DNA of 64,000 nt, from contig JABJIC010000017.1 of assembly GCA_018661465.1 (NCBI GenBank), positions 124,001-188,000 of the forward strand, written 5' to 3'. The position numbers were made by a program, and so were the translations under genes. The DNA comes from Gammaproteobacteria bacterium. Its GTDB lineage: Bacteria; Pseudomonadota; Gammaproteobacteria; Pseudomonadales; Pseudohongiellaceae. Of this stretch, positions 17,558 through 25,713 are shown piece after piece (within the stretch, counting starts at the first letter, position 1; each line of letters starts with the position of its first letter). Under the pieces are notes generated by a model. That model was not told where the DNA came from. It saw only the letters and a list, made by a program, of their open reading frames with translations, and made no database searches.

Positions 17558-18232
17558 TTATCGGGCCATCAGTAGCAATAGCCGGCCGCCGATCTTCTGC
17601 GAAATATCCGCAAGTTCACCGACCTTATCTATAATTTTGTACAAGAATATTACGTTTACCGCAGGCAAAGATTCTTCAAGCTTGAAAAGCTCTGACCGCA
17701 ACTTGATTTGGCTAAGGTCTGTCTTGTGCTCCAAACGATCGAGCTCTATCACCAGCCCTTCTACCAATTCCACCTCTCTGCCGCGAAAGCCGGTTTCCAA
17801 TAGCTCATCCAACTCATTGATAGCTTTCAATGCCTGCTCTGAGGCAGAAAGACATTCTTCAAAATAGATTCTGAAATTGTCCGTTAGCGGTGAAGGGATT
17901 TCCATTTTCCTGCCCAACATCAAACCCGCAACATCTTTCGCTCCGTTGGCAAGTTTATCCTGAGTCGACAACAAACCAAGCAAGTCAGTTCTTGGAACCG
18001 GTAGAAATATATTTTTGGGAAGGCTGATTCTTACATTCGCCTTAATATCGTCCGCTTCATTTTCAATACGACGAATTTCCTGCTGAAGAGAGTAGGCTTT
18101 TTCCCAGTCTTTTACGAAGGAGGCTTCAAGGAATTCTCTCAATAAAACAACACAGCTTTGCGCCTTCGCCATGTGTTCCTGAATCGGTCTTATAGGGGAT
18201 TGCGCAAACAGCGCACCCAGAGGATTGGACAT
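17558..18232 (-). CDS. PhoU-like (DUF47/TIGR00153) partner of the Pit transporter
   Basis: 224 residues, soluble and mostly helical. The N-terminus (LGALFAQSPIRPIQEHMAKA) and the later SLPKNIFLPVPRTDLLGLL and KIIDKVGELADISQKIGGRL are typical of the DUF47 family, which is related to PhoU. These proteins are always next to pit genes and are thought to gate or regulate the transporter. Here it is the first gene of a two-gene operon with pit. No Pho box is evident upstream by eye. Confidence 0.92.
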   Translation of the reverse strand: MSNPLGALFAQSPIRPIQEHMAKAQSCVVLLREFLEASFVKDWEKAYSLQQEIRRIENEADDIKANVRISLPKNIFLPVPRTDLLGLLSTQDKLANGAKDVAGLMLGRKMEIPSPLTDNFRIYFEECLSASEQALKAINELDELLETGFRGREVELVEGLVIELDRLEHKTDLSQIKLRSELFKLEESLPAVNVIFLYKIIDKVGELADISQKIGGRLLLLMAR

Positions 18233-18475
18233 ATAATTGCACCTTTAATTTTGAGGCAAGTATAGGATGCCTCGCAGCCCTTCGCCACAGTTTGTTGTAG
18301 TTATTTTGCAATATTTTTGGGGCTAAAATAGCTGCTTTTGATATAGGTCATTCCCGAGCAAGAAAAGCACTGTTGGCAATTGGAATAATATGTATATGCC
18401 ACAGCAATTGCGCCCAGCCAAACTGGTGTTACACTAGCCAATCTCACCCAAATAACAACAAACAGAGGAGTGAGT

Positions 18476-19285
18476 ATGCTTACTAACTCATTCATAGACC
18501 GGCCACGATTGCTGATATCGGCAGCGTGCTTACTATTAATTCAGTCCCTGCCGGTATTTGCCGAAGACGCAGGTAACCTCTACAACACCGCATTTGATAT
18601 AGGTGTTGGCGAGCGTTATTTTGAGCGCCAATGCTCTCGCTGTCACGGCTTCGACGCCACGGGCAATGATGAGACCGGAGCTCCCGACTTGACCGGACGC
18701 CTGTCCCGCGCCAGTAGCAATGTTGGTATCTACAATATTCTAAAGCAAGGCATACCGGGAACCGCCATGTTACCGGTTGCTGCTGACTTGCCAGACTCTC
18801 AGGTATGGCAGTTAGTAGCCTTCATCGATTCCCTCAGCACTGACCCCACTAATGTAAACCTGACAGGTACCGCTGAAGCCGGTTCAGGGCTATTTTCCGG
18901 TAAGGGTGAATGTGACAGCTGCCATATGGTTAGTGGACGCGGAGGAAGGCTTGGGCCTGACCTTTCACGAGTAGGCGAGCGCAGAAACCCCGATGAGTTA
19001 GTTAGCGATATTATCGACCCTCATCAGGATGTTGCTCCACGTTGGTGGACAATCAAAGTTACAGGAGCTGATGGTGTTGCTCGTGAAGGATTGCGAATGA
19101 ACGAGGATAGCTTTTCCTTGCGCATTATGGACGACGACAGCAATCTCTGGTCCTATCCAAAAAGCCAGATCGAGTCCTATGAGCGCCTTCAGGAATCAAC
19201 AATGCCTAGCTATGCCCAGACATTGACAGACAGTGAGGTAGACGACCTCGTCGCTTACCTCTTTTCTCTGCGTAAGGAGATATGA
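18476..19285 (+). CDS. Periplasmic di-heme cytochrome c, electron partner of the PQQ dehydrogenase
   Basis: The signal peptide (ending PVFAED) is followed by two class I cytochrome c domains. Heme sites are CSRCH (about residue 53) and CDSCH (about residue 144); candidate axial methionines are in GTAMLP and STMPSY. An extra strand-rich insert (WWTIKVTGADGVAREGLRM) resembles domains found in cytochromes attached to PQQ enzymes. ATG at 18476 is chosen because GAGGAG ends 5 bases upstream. The stop overlaps the start of the PQQ dehydrogenase (ATGA), so the two are translationally coupled and probably form one alcohol-oxidising unit. Confidence 0.93.
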   Translation: MLTNSFIDRPRLLISAACLLLIQSLPVFAEDAGNLYNTAFDIGVGERYFERQCSRCHGFDATGNDETGAPDLTGRLSRASSNVGIYNILKQGIPGTAMLPVAADLPDSQVWQLVAFIDSLSTDPTNVNLTGTAEAGSGLFSGKGECDSCHMVSGRGGRLGPDLSRVGERRNPDELVSDIIDPHQDVAPRWWTIKVTGADGVAREGLRMNEDSFSLRIMDDDSNLWSYPKSQIESYERLQESTMPSYAQTLTDSEVDDLVAYLFSLRKEI

Positions 19286-20937
19286 ATATGAGACAACTCC
19301 CAATGAAACAAATAATAATACTGCTTGCAGCAATCGGCTTTTCCATGCCCTCCATTGGGCAGGAAGACCCCTTCCAAACCGTCATAACACCGGCATTCTC
19401 GCCCATCACCTGGGAGCGGTTGGTGAATGCTGAAGAAGAGCCTGAAAACTGGTTAATGTATTCGGGAACTCTGGACAGCCAGCGGTATAGCCAACTAGAC
19501 CAGATCAACACTTCGAATGTCGGTGAGCTGGAACTACAGTGGGCCTACCAAATTCCAGTTATTGACCGAGCCGAAACTGTTCCACTGGTTGTTGATGGAA
19601 TTATGTTTATTACCGAGGCCCCGAGCAACTTAGTCGCTGTGGATGCTGCAACGGGAAGACAGTACTGGCGTTACGATCACGAAATGCCCGACGACTTGAG
19701 AATTTGCTGCGGTCGTAACAACCGTGGTGTGGCTATCCTTGGTGAGACCTTGTTCATGAGCACCCTTGATGCTCATCTGGTAGCAATCGATGCACGGACG
19801 GGAAATGTACTCTGGGATAAGGAAGTTGCTGATCACGAAGCCGGCTATAGCAAGACTGCTGCTCCCCTCATTGTTAAAGACAAGGTAGTTACAGGAATTG
19901 CTGGCGGTGAATTTGGAATTCGCGGATTTATCGACGCCTATGACGCAGTAACAGGCGAACTGGCATGGCGAACCTACGCGATTCCCGGCGAAGGTGAGCC
20001 AGGTAATGACACTTGGTCGGGAGACTCATGGAAAACGGGTGGCGCGGCTACCTGGATAACAGGCTCCTACGATGCAGAAGCCAACCTGATCTATTGGGGT
20101 ACTGGCAATCCTGGTCCCGACTGGAATGGAGATGTTCGCCTCGGTGACAACCTCTATTCCGACTCAGCTCTGGCATTAAATGGCGATACTGGCGAATTGG
20201 AGTGGTATTTCCAATTCACACCTCATGACGTGCACGACTACGACTCCATTCAGGTGCCTATTCTCGCCGATATTCCCTTCGAAGGCAGAACACGAAAGGT
20301 GATGATGTGGGCCAATAGAAATGCCTTCTTTTACACCATAGACCGAGAGACAGGGGAATTCTTAGTAGGCAAACCTTATGCCAGCCAGACCTGGGCACAG
20401 GGGCTGGATGTTAACGGGCGTCCGATTCGCGTTCCAGGTATGGCACCTACATATGAAGGAATCATGGTTTCGCCTCCTATTGTCGGCGCTACCAATTGGT
20501 ACTCGCCCGGATACAGCAAGGATACGGGACTATTCTATGTAACCTCTTTCGATGGTGAGCAGGAATTTTTTAAACGTGATGAGGATTACGAAGAAGGCGA
20601 ACGCTTCACCGGTGGCGGTGGACGTTACACTCAACCTATGGATGCTTTTCATAGTTCTATCAGAGCCATTAATCCTGCTACCGCTGATATCGAGTGGGAG
20701 TTCCCCATTCAGCCTCGCTCCTCGGGCGGCATAACTACCACGGCAGGCGGCTTATTGTTTAGCGGCAGTGCTGATGGTTATTTCTTTGCCCTCGACGCAG
20801 CCACAGGTGAAGAGTTATGGCACATCTCCTTGGGCCGTCGAGTCCACGCTGCACCAATGACTTATTCCGTCGATGATAAACAGTATGTCACTATGGCTTC
20901 GGGAAATGTGGTTTATACATTCGCCCTTAGAGATTAG
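19282..20937 (+). CDS. PQQ-dependent alcohol dehydrogenase, likely lanthanide type
   Basis: A periplasmic eight-bladed quinoprotein that oxidises an alcohol and passes electrons to cytochrome c. The signal peptide ends near residue 26. The vicinal cysteines C142-C143 (RICCGRNNRG), Glu210, Asn276 (GTGNPGPDW) and the catalytic Asp319 (TPHDVHDYDS) are present. Asp321, two residues after the catalytic Asp, is the extra acid seen in XoxF- and PedH-type enzymes, where it binds a lanthanide; calcium enzymes have Ala or Ser there. Several propeller tryptophan-docking repeats occur (LVAVDAATGRQYW, LVAIDARTGNVLW, FFALDAATGEELW). No separate C-terminal heme domain is present; the cytochrome upstream takes that role. 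Confidence 0.92.
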   Translation: MNMRQLPMKQIIILLAAIGFSMPSIGQEDPFQTVITPAFSPITWERLVNAEEEPENWLMYSGTLDSQRYSQLDQINTSNVGELELQWAYQIPVIDRAETVPLVVDGIMFITEAPSNLVAVDAATGRQYWRYDHEMPDDLRICCGRNNRGVAILGETLFMSTLDAHLVAIDARTGNVLWDKEVADHEAGYSKTAAPLIVKDKVVTGIAGGEFGIRGFIDAYDAVTGELAWRTYAIPGEGEPGNDTWSGDSWKTGGAATWITGSYDAEANLIYWGTGNPGPDWNGDVRLGDNLYSDSALALNGDTGELEWYFQFTPHDVHDYDSIQVPILADIPFEGRTRKVMMWANRNAFFYTIDRETGEFLVGKPYASQTWAQGLDVNGRPIRVPGMAPTYEGIMVSPPIVGATNWYSPGYSKDTGLFYVTSFDGEQEFFKRDEDYEEGERFTGGGGRYTQPMDAFHSSIRAINPATADIEWEFPIQPRSSGGITTTAGGLLFSGSADGYFFALDAATGEELWHISLGRRVHAAPMTYSVDDKQYVTMASGNVVYTFALRD

Positions 20938-20965
20938 AAATAAATAAACGGACCAATAAGTAATT

Positions 20966-22477
20966 ATGCATACACTAGCCAGCCCCCTTATCCATGCTGC
21001 CAAGATGGCAGCGGAGAAAACAGCAGTCATCGATGGCGACAAGTCATTTAGCTACCGCGAACTTCATGAACGCTGCTGCCTTCTCGGAGCAGCACTTTCA
21101 GAACTAGGGCTTAAGAAGGGAGACCGTGTAGCAATCTGGGCTGGCAACGGTCATCGTTATATTGAAACCTACGTCGCTGTTCCCGCAGCCGGATTCGTTG
21201 TGGTTCCACTCAATACCCGGCACGCCGAGGCGGAACTGATTTACGCGCTAAATGACTCCGACACAAAAGTACTGATTAGTGATCGCGATCCAGGAGCTCT
21301 GGCAGATTGCGTCGATCATGTGATCATGATCCCTGATGCCTATGATGAGATCTTATCTAAAGCTGGCACCATAAGCCTCGGTGAAGGCATAGACGAAAAC
21401 GACCTTGCAGGACTCTTTTACACCGGCGGAACCACTGGAGCCTCTAAGGGAGTAATGCTAAGTCATCGAAATTTGATCTCCAATACATTTCATTATATGG
21501 CGCAAATCCCTCAGTATGAGAGCGATATAATGTTAGTCATGGCACCTCTTTTTCATGCGGCTGGCTCTAACGGTGTACTTGCCAATATATGGACGCTAGG
21601 AACACAGGTCACTCTCGACGCATTTGCTCCAGGTTCGGCTCTCGACTTAATTGAGAAACACAAAGCTACTGAGACTCTGGGCGTACCCACTATGCTGGCA
21701 GCGATTGCTGAGGAGCAACATATCCGTCCTCGCGAAATCCAGTCGCTTCGAATGATCGCTCATGGAGGATCACCAATTGCCACCGAAGTGTTAAGACGCA
21801 CTCATACAGCATTCCCAACAGCTCAACTGTTTGAGGTTTATGGAGCAACTGAGCTCTCCCCTCTTTGCACGGTGCTCTGCAACGAACAGGACCTAATAGA
21901 CTCACCACTCGCTCGCTCCTGCGGTCGTCCTATCGTTGGAAATGAGATAACTATTCTCGATCCTGAAGGAAAACCAGTTGAGCGCGGAGAAATTGGCGAA
22001 GTCGTAGTAAGTGGCCCCAATGTAATGATGGGGTACTGGAATAAAGACGAGCAGACTGCCGCCGTTTTAAAAAATGGGTGTTACTGGACAGGTGATCTTG
22101 GATACATGGATACAGAAGGGTTTGTTTTCCTTGTGGACCGCAGCAAGGACATGATTGTTAGTGGTGGCGAAAACGTCTACTGCACCGAAGTTGAAGAGAT
22201 ACTCTATCAATATCCAGACATTCTGGAAGCTGCCGTATTCGGCGTTCCCGATGACAAATGGGGGGAATCGGTTTGGGCGGTAGTTGTCCCTCGCGAGGGA
22301 AAAGAAATTGATATAGCTGCGGTTCTTTCCTTTTGCCAGGAACGAATAGCCGGCTACAAAGTTCCTAAAGGCATAGATATTCAAAATGAAGCACTGCCGA
22401 AATCAGGGCCTGGTAAGGTATTGAAAAGAGAACTACGAGCACCCTATTGGGACAATCAGGATCGGGCTGTTAACTAG
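20966..22477 (+). CDS. Acyl-CoA synthetase (AMP-forming, class I adenylate-forming enzyme)
   Basis: Activates a carboxylic acid to acyl-adenylate and then to acyl-CoA. The ATP loop is YTGGTTGASKG (152-162). VYGATE, the hinge region YWTGDLGYMD and LVDRSKDMIVSGGENVY follow, with the C-terminal catalytic Lys484 in KSGPGKVLKREL. The 503-residue length and motifs fit medium/long-chain or aryl-acid ligases. It lies 28 bases after the PQQ dehydrogenase in the same direction. An alcohol could thus be oxidised in the periplasm, carried on to the acid by an enzyme not seen here, and activated in the cytoplasm. The true substrate is unknown. Confidence 0.92.
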   Translation: MHTLASPLIHAAKMAAEKTAVIDGDKSFSYRELHERCCLLGAALSELGLKKGDRVAIWAGNGHRYIETYVAVPAAGFVVVPLNTRHAEAELIYALNDSDTKVLISDRDPGALADCVDHVIMIPDAYDEILSKAGTISLGEGIDENDLAGLFYTGGTTGASKGVMLSHRNLISNTFHYMAQIPQYESDIMLVMAPLFHAAGSNGVLANIWTLGTQVTLDAFAPGSALDLIEKHKATETLGVPTMLAAIAEEQHIRPREIQSLRMIAHGGSPIATEVLRRTHTAFPTAQLFEVYGATELSPLCTVLCNEQDLIDSPLARSCGRPIVGNEITILDPEGKPVERGEIGEVVVSGPNVMMGYWNKDEQTAAVLKNGCYWTGDLGYMDTEGFVFLVDRSKDMIVSGGENVYCTEVEEILYQYPDILEAAVFGVPDDKWGESVWAVVVPREGKEIDIAAVLSFCQERIAGYKVPKGIDIQNEALPKSGPGKVLKRELRAPYWDNQDRAVN

Positions 22478-22576
22478 CTCCCTCGAACTCATTGATTCTT
22501 CCTGACTTTCTTCCTAACTTCCTTGCTAGCCTTCTTGCCAGCTATAGTCATAAGCAGTGCAACCAAGAGCCGAAAA

Positions 22577-22960
22577 TTATAGCCCGGGGATTGGCGACTT
22601 AGTCAGCGCAACCAACACAATATAGATAACGAAGAGAAGAGCAGTTGCAAACCAGACATATTTCATTTTGCTTTCCGGCTTGCTGTGCATCATGAGTCCT
22701 CCCGAGACAATGTAAGCCAGCAATGCCAGGAGCTTCGCTCCCAGCCAATCGACTCTCCAGGGATACATGCCAGAAATAATCACCAAGACGAGCGCGCTTA
22801 GCAATAGTAAGCTATCTATAACATGAGGGAATATCTTAAAAAACTTGAGATTCAGTTTTTCCGATCCTGCCATTTTCAGAGAGCCGCGATAGACAAATCC
22901 TGATATCGATAATATAACGAAGATCACATGGCAAATTTTAACTATGGAATAAACTGACAT
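22577..22960 (-). CDS. SirB2 family membrane protein
   Basis: 127 residues with four hydrophobic segments. The SirB2 pattern is visible: YSIVKICHVIFVILSISGF, the central RVDWLGAKLLAL and the C-terminal IYIVLVALTKSP. SirB2 was named as an invasion-gene regulator in Salmonella, but its molecular role is unknown. The ATG at 22960 is chosen because it starts exactly at the family N-terminus; a start at 23011 would add 17 residues. It is divergent from the glycosyltransferase and alone in its orientation. Confidence 0.8.
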   Translation of the reverse strand: MSVYSIVKICHVIFVILSISGFVYRGSLKMAGSEKLNLKFFKIFPHVIDSLLLLSALVLVIISGMYPWRVDWLGAKLLALLAYIVSGGLMMHSKPESKMKYVWFATALLFVIYIVLVALTKSPIPGL

Positions 22961-23074
22961 AATACTCACATTTTGAATCGACAAAAGATGCTCTAAATCC
23001 GTTTCAACCATAAAGAGCTGAACGTTAGTTTATAGTAGACCCTCTCTCAATAAAAAGGTACCGAAGCAGACAAC

Positions 23075-24310
23075 ATGCGAGCACTATTGGCCTGGGAATT
23101 GGGCGCTAACTTAGGCCACATCTCAACTCTACTAGATATTGCCGAGGCATTATCAAAACAGGGCTGGAAAATCTCCATGGCTCTAAGAAACCCAGATGCC
23201 CTTTCCAAATTTGAGAGAGAGCATAAATTTTCTGTATTTCAAGCCCCATGCAAGCAAATCCAAGATTCACAAGAGAAAACTAAACCTCATCTTCCCAATA
23301 GCTACATTGAAGATCTTATACCCTGTGGATACGATGACCCGGAACTTCTGCAACAACTGATTGAATCCTGGATAATTCTTTTCGAGCAAACAAATGCCGA
23401 CATCTTGATTGCGGAAAGTGCTCCAACAGCGATTTTGGCTGCAAGAAACACTAGCCTCAAGCGGATAAATCTTGGCAGCTGTTACAGTACCCCTCCTCTG
23501 AGTGATCCACTTCCGCCACTTCGATATTGGCGAGATGAAGAAACTTCAACGGGAAGACTAAAGCAGCAAGATATTCTTCGCACTATCAATAAGGCTATGG
23601 CTAAACTGGACTTAAAGCCATTGCTCTCTGTGGCAGAAGCACTCAAGCCTGATAGGAATTTTATTTGTAGCTTTGAAGAATTCGATCACTATCCAAAAAA
23701 TCTTAGAGATTCCTATCCAGAAAAATATTACGGTCCTTTGCAGGCCGAGGCTTCCGGTCAAGCCATTAAATGGAGAGATGACGTACAGCATAGGATTCTT
23801 GCCTACATTGTCGCTGGCACACCTTCTTTTCAAAACTGTCTTAACGCTTTGCGATCCACGCCAGACAGCTTCGACATCATCTATATTTGCCCATCTTTCT
23901 CCGAGAGTGTTTGCCAAGATTTAGCTAAATCAAACATGCGCGTTTTCAATCATCCTATACCATTAAGTCCTTTACTCGATGATTGTGACCTACTCATTAG
24001 TAATGGAAACACCGGCGTTACAACTACTGCAACAATGAACGGAATACCTGCATTGATGTTTCCCAGTCATATAGAACAAAATATGTTCGCCAGGGCATTG
24101 TGCAGGAACAATCTAGGGCAGATGCTGGTAGGTGAATTCTCTATTGAGGATTTAATGACTCGAATCCGCTATATGCTAAACGAAAAATCCATAAAGGAAT
24201 CCAGTCTCCAGCTAGCTGAAAAATACGCTTGGTTTGATCCCAAGACCCTACCTCAGGTAATCGCCGAAGAAATTAGCCGAGATTACTCACCAACTAGGGA
24301 CAAGAGCTGA
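23075..24310 (+). CDS. GT1-type (UDP-glucuronosyltransferase-like) glycosyltransferase
   Basis: 411 residues with the two-domain GT-B layout. The N-terminal GANLGHISTLLDIAEAL matches the GxGHxxP-type start of macrolide and glycolipid transferases. The C-terminal nucleotide-sugar site is NGNTGVTTTATMNGIPALMF followed by PSHIEQNMFARAL. There is no signal peptide or membrane anchor. Acceptors in this group include macrolides, sterols and carotenoids; none is indicated here. It stands alone between SirB2 (divergent) and the HD gene. Confidence 0.82.
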   Translation: MRALLAWELGANLGHISTLLDIAEALSKQGWKISMALRNPDALSKFEREHKFSVFQAPCKQIQDSQEKTKPHLPNSYIEDLIPCGYDDPELLQQLIESWIILFEQTNADILIAESAPTAILAARNTSLKRINLGSCYSTPPLSDPLPPLRYWRDEETSTGRLKQQDILRTINKAMAKLDLKPLLSVAEALKPDRNFICSFEEFDHYPKNLRDSYPEKYYGPLQAEASGQAIKWRDDVQHRILAYIVAGTPSFQNCLNALRSTPDSFDIIYICPSFSESVCQDLAKSNMRVFNHPIPLSPLLDDCDLLISNGNTGVTTTATMNGIPALMFPSHIEQNMFARALCRNNLGQMLVGEFSIEDLMTRIRYMLNEKSIKESSLQLAEKYAWFDPKTLPQVIAEEISRDYSPTRDKS

Positions 24311-24395
24311 GTTTTTTGCAAAAATACAAGATTATTCTATTCGAACTTAAACATGAGACTAAACTAAGAGAATTTTAGTCAGGGACACCAAGTCT

Positions 24396-24938
24396 ATGAA
24401 CCAACAAGCCAGGTTTACGCGTTTCGAAGATTGCACAGAAGAAGACTGCGCTGTTATTTTAGAAAATCACAAGGCATTTGCCGCCGATGTTGCTGATCGC
24501 GTGATTTCACACCTGAAACTGCTGAATGGTGATTTTGGTGGATTTCAGGTTGATCGACTCGAACATAGCCTACAGACAGCCACCCGCGCATTACGAGACG
24601 GCAAAGACGAGGAATATGTAGTCTGCGCACTGCTTCACGACATTGGAGATACATTGGGTCCTCTAAATCATGGAGGGGTAGCGGCTGCTATCCTGCAACC
24701 CTATATTTCGGATGCCAATCACTGGATGATTAGCAACCACACAATTTTCCAAGGGTACTATTATTACGAGTTCATGGGGCTGGATAAAAATGCTAGAGAG
24801 CAGCACAAAGATAATCCCCACTACCAGCACACCCTTGAGTTTATCGAAAAATACGACATGCCCTCCTTCGACAAAGAATATGATTCCATGACACTTGAAG
24901 AATTTACCCCGATTGTACGACGGGTGATGAGCAAGTAA
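24396..24938 (+). CDS. HD-domain metalloprotein
   Basis: 180 residues with a complete HD metal site: His57 (RLEHSLQTA), His81-Asp82 (LLHDIGD), His92 (LNHGG) and His115 (ISNHTIF). The layout, with a short loop, a second histidine pair and the C-terminal EEFTPIVRRV, resembles small HD proteins related to PhnZ and myo-inositol oxygenase. Those use a di-iron site for oxidation, whereas others in the fold are phosphohydrolases. An oxygenase role is an inference from pattern only. The AhpD-like gene starts 33 bases after the stop, suggesting an operon. Confidence 0.83.
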   Translation: MNQQARFTRFEDCTEEDCAVILENHKAFAADVADRVISHLKLLNGDFGGFQVDRLEHSLQTATRALRDGKDEEYVVCALLHDIGDTLGPLNHGGVAAAILQPYISDANHWMISNHTIFQGYYYYEFMGLDKNAREQHKDNPHYQHTLEFIEKYDMPSFDKEYDSMTLEEFTPIVRRVMSK

Positions 24939-24977
24939 TTCCCTAACAATCGAAGTCAGACACAAAAGAGAATGACA

Positions 24978-25556
24978 ATGAAAGCAATTAGCCGTTTCGC
25001 TGTTCCCGAACTGGACAAGCTCCCTGACGATATTCGAGAGAAGATCCTGGCTGTGCAGGAAAAGGCTGGATTTATTCCAAATATTTTCCTCGCCCTGGCC
25101 CATAGGCCAGATGAATTCAGAGCCTTTTTTGCCTATCACGACGCCTTAATGGAAAAGTCTGAAGGCCTCAGCAAGGCTGAGCGAGAAATGATTGTAGTGG
25201 CAACATCTGGATTGAACCAATGTATTTACTGCGTGGTGTCCCATGGCGCCATTCTGCGCATACGGGAGAAGAATCCAGAAATAAGCGATCAGGTTTCAAC
25301 AAATTATCTTAAGGCTGATATCAGTCACAGGCAGCGAGTCATGCTCGATTTCGCTAGCAAGGTATGTGATTTTTCCCACGAAGTTGAAGATGAAGATCTG
25401 GAGAATCTGAAACAGGAAGGCTTCACTGAAGATGAAATATGGGATATCGGAGCTATTACAGGCCTTTTTGCCTTGTCTAACCGAATCGCCAATATGGCTG
25501 CTATCAGGCCAAATCCGGAGTTTTACGGGATGTCCAGAATTGAACAGGAGGAATAA
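24978..25556 (+). CDS. AhpD-like / carboxymuconolactone decarboxylase family protein (peroxidase-related)
   Basis: The all-helical AhpD fold carries the redox pair C84-x-x-C87 (LNQCIYCVVSHGA) with His91, as in TIGR01926 'peroxidase-related' proteins. The 193-residue length and the C-terminal GLFALSNRIANMAAIRPNPEFY are typical. It would reduce peroxides with help from a thiol donor, but no partner is seen. A second ATG six bases upstream (24972) is possible; the later one is better spaced from AAGAGA. It follows the HD gene closely. Confidence 0.85.
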   Translation: MKAISRFAVPELDKLPDDIREKILAVQEKAGFIPNIFLALAHRPDEFRAFFAYHDALMEKSEGLSKAEREMIVVATSGLNQCIYCVVSHGAILRIREKNPEISDQVSTNYLKADISHRQRVMLDFASKVCDFSHEVEDEDLENLKQEGFTEDEIWDIGAITGLFALSNRIANMAAIRPNPEFYGMSRIEQEE

Positions 25557-25713
25557 TCAGTTATCAGGTATTAAATTACAACAAGCATAGGCTCCGTAAG
25601 CTTAATTACCCCTGGTTCTTCCCAGATTTTTCTTTCCCTAACCCCTTGCAGCTTGTAGTCTTGAAGGATTATAGGTCGTAAATTAAGACCAAAGGGAATA
25701 ACACGTAAAAACA

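Noticed and set aside
22489-22551. Short Lys-rich minus-strand frame after SirB2 (MTIAGKKASKEVRKK...)
   Set aside because: Only about 20 codons, no ribosome site, and it probably arises from a simple GGAAG-like repeat.
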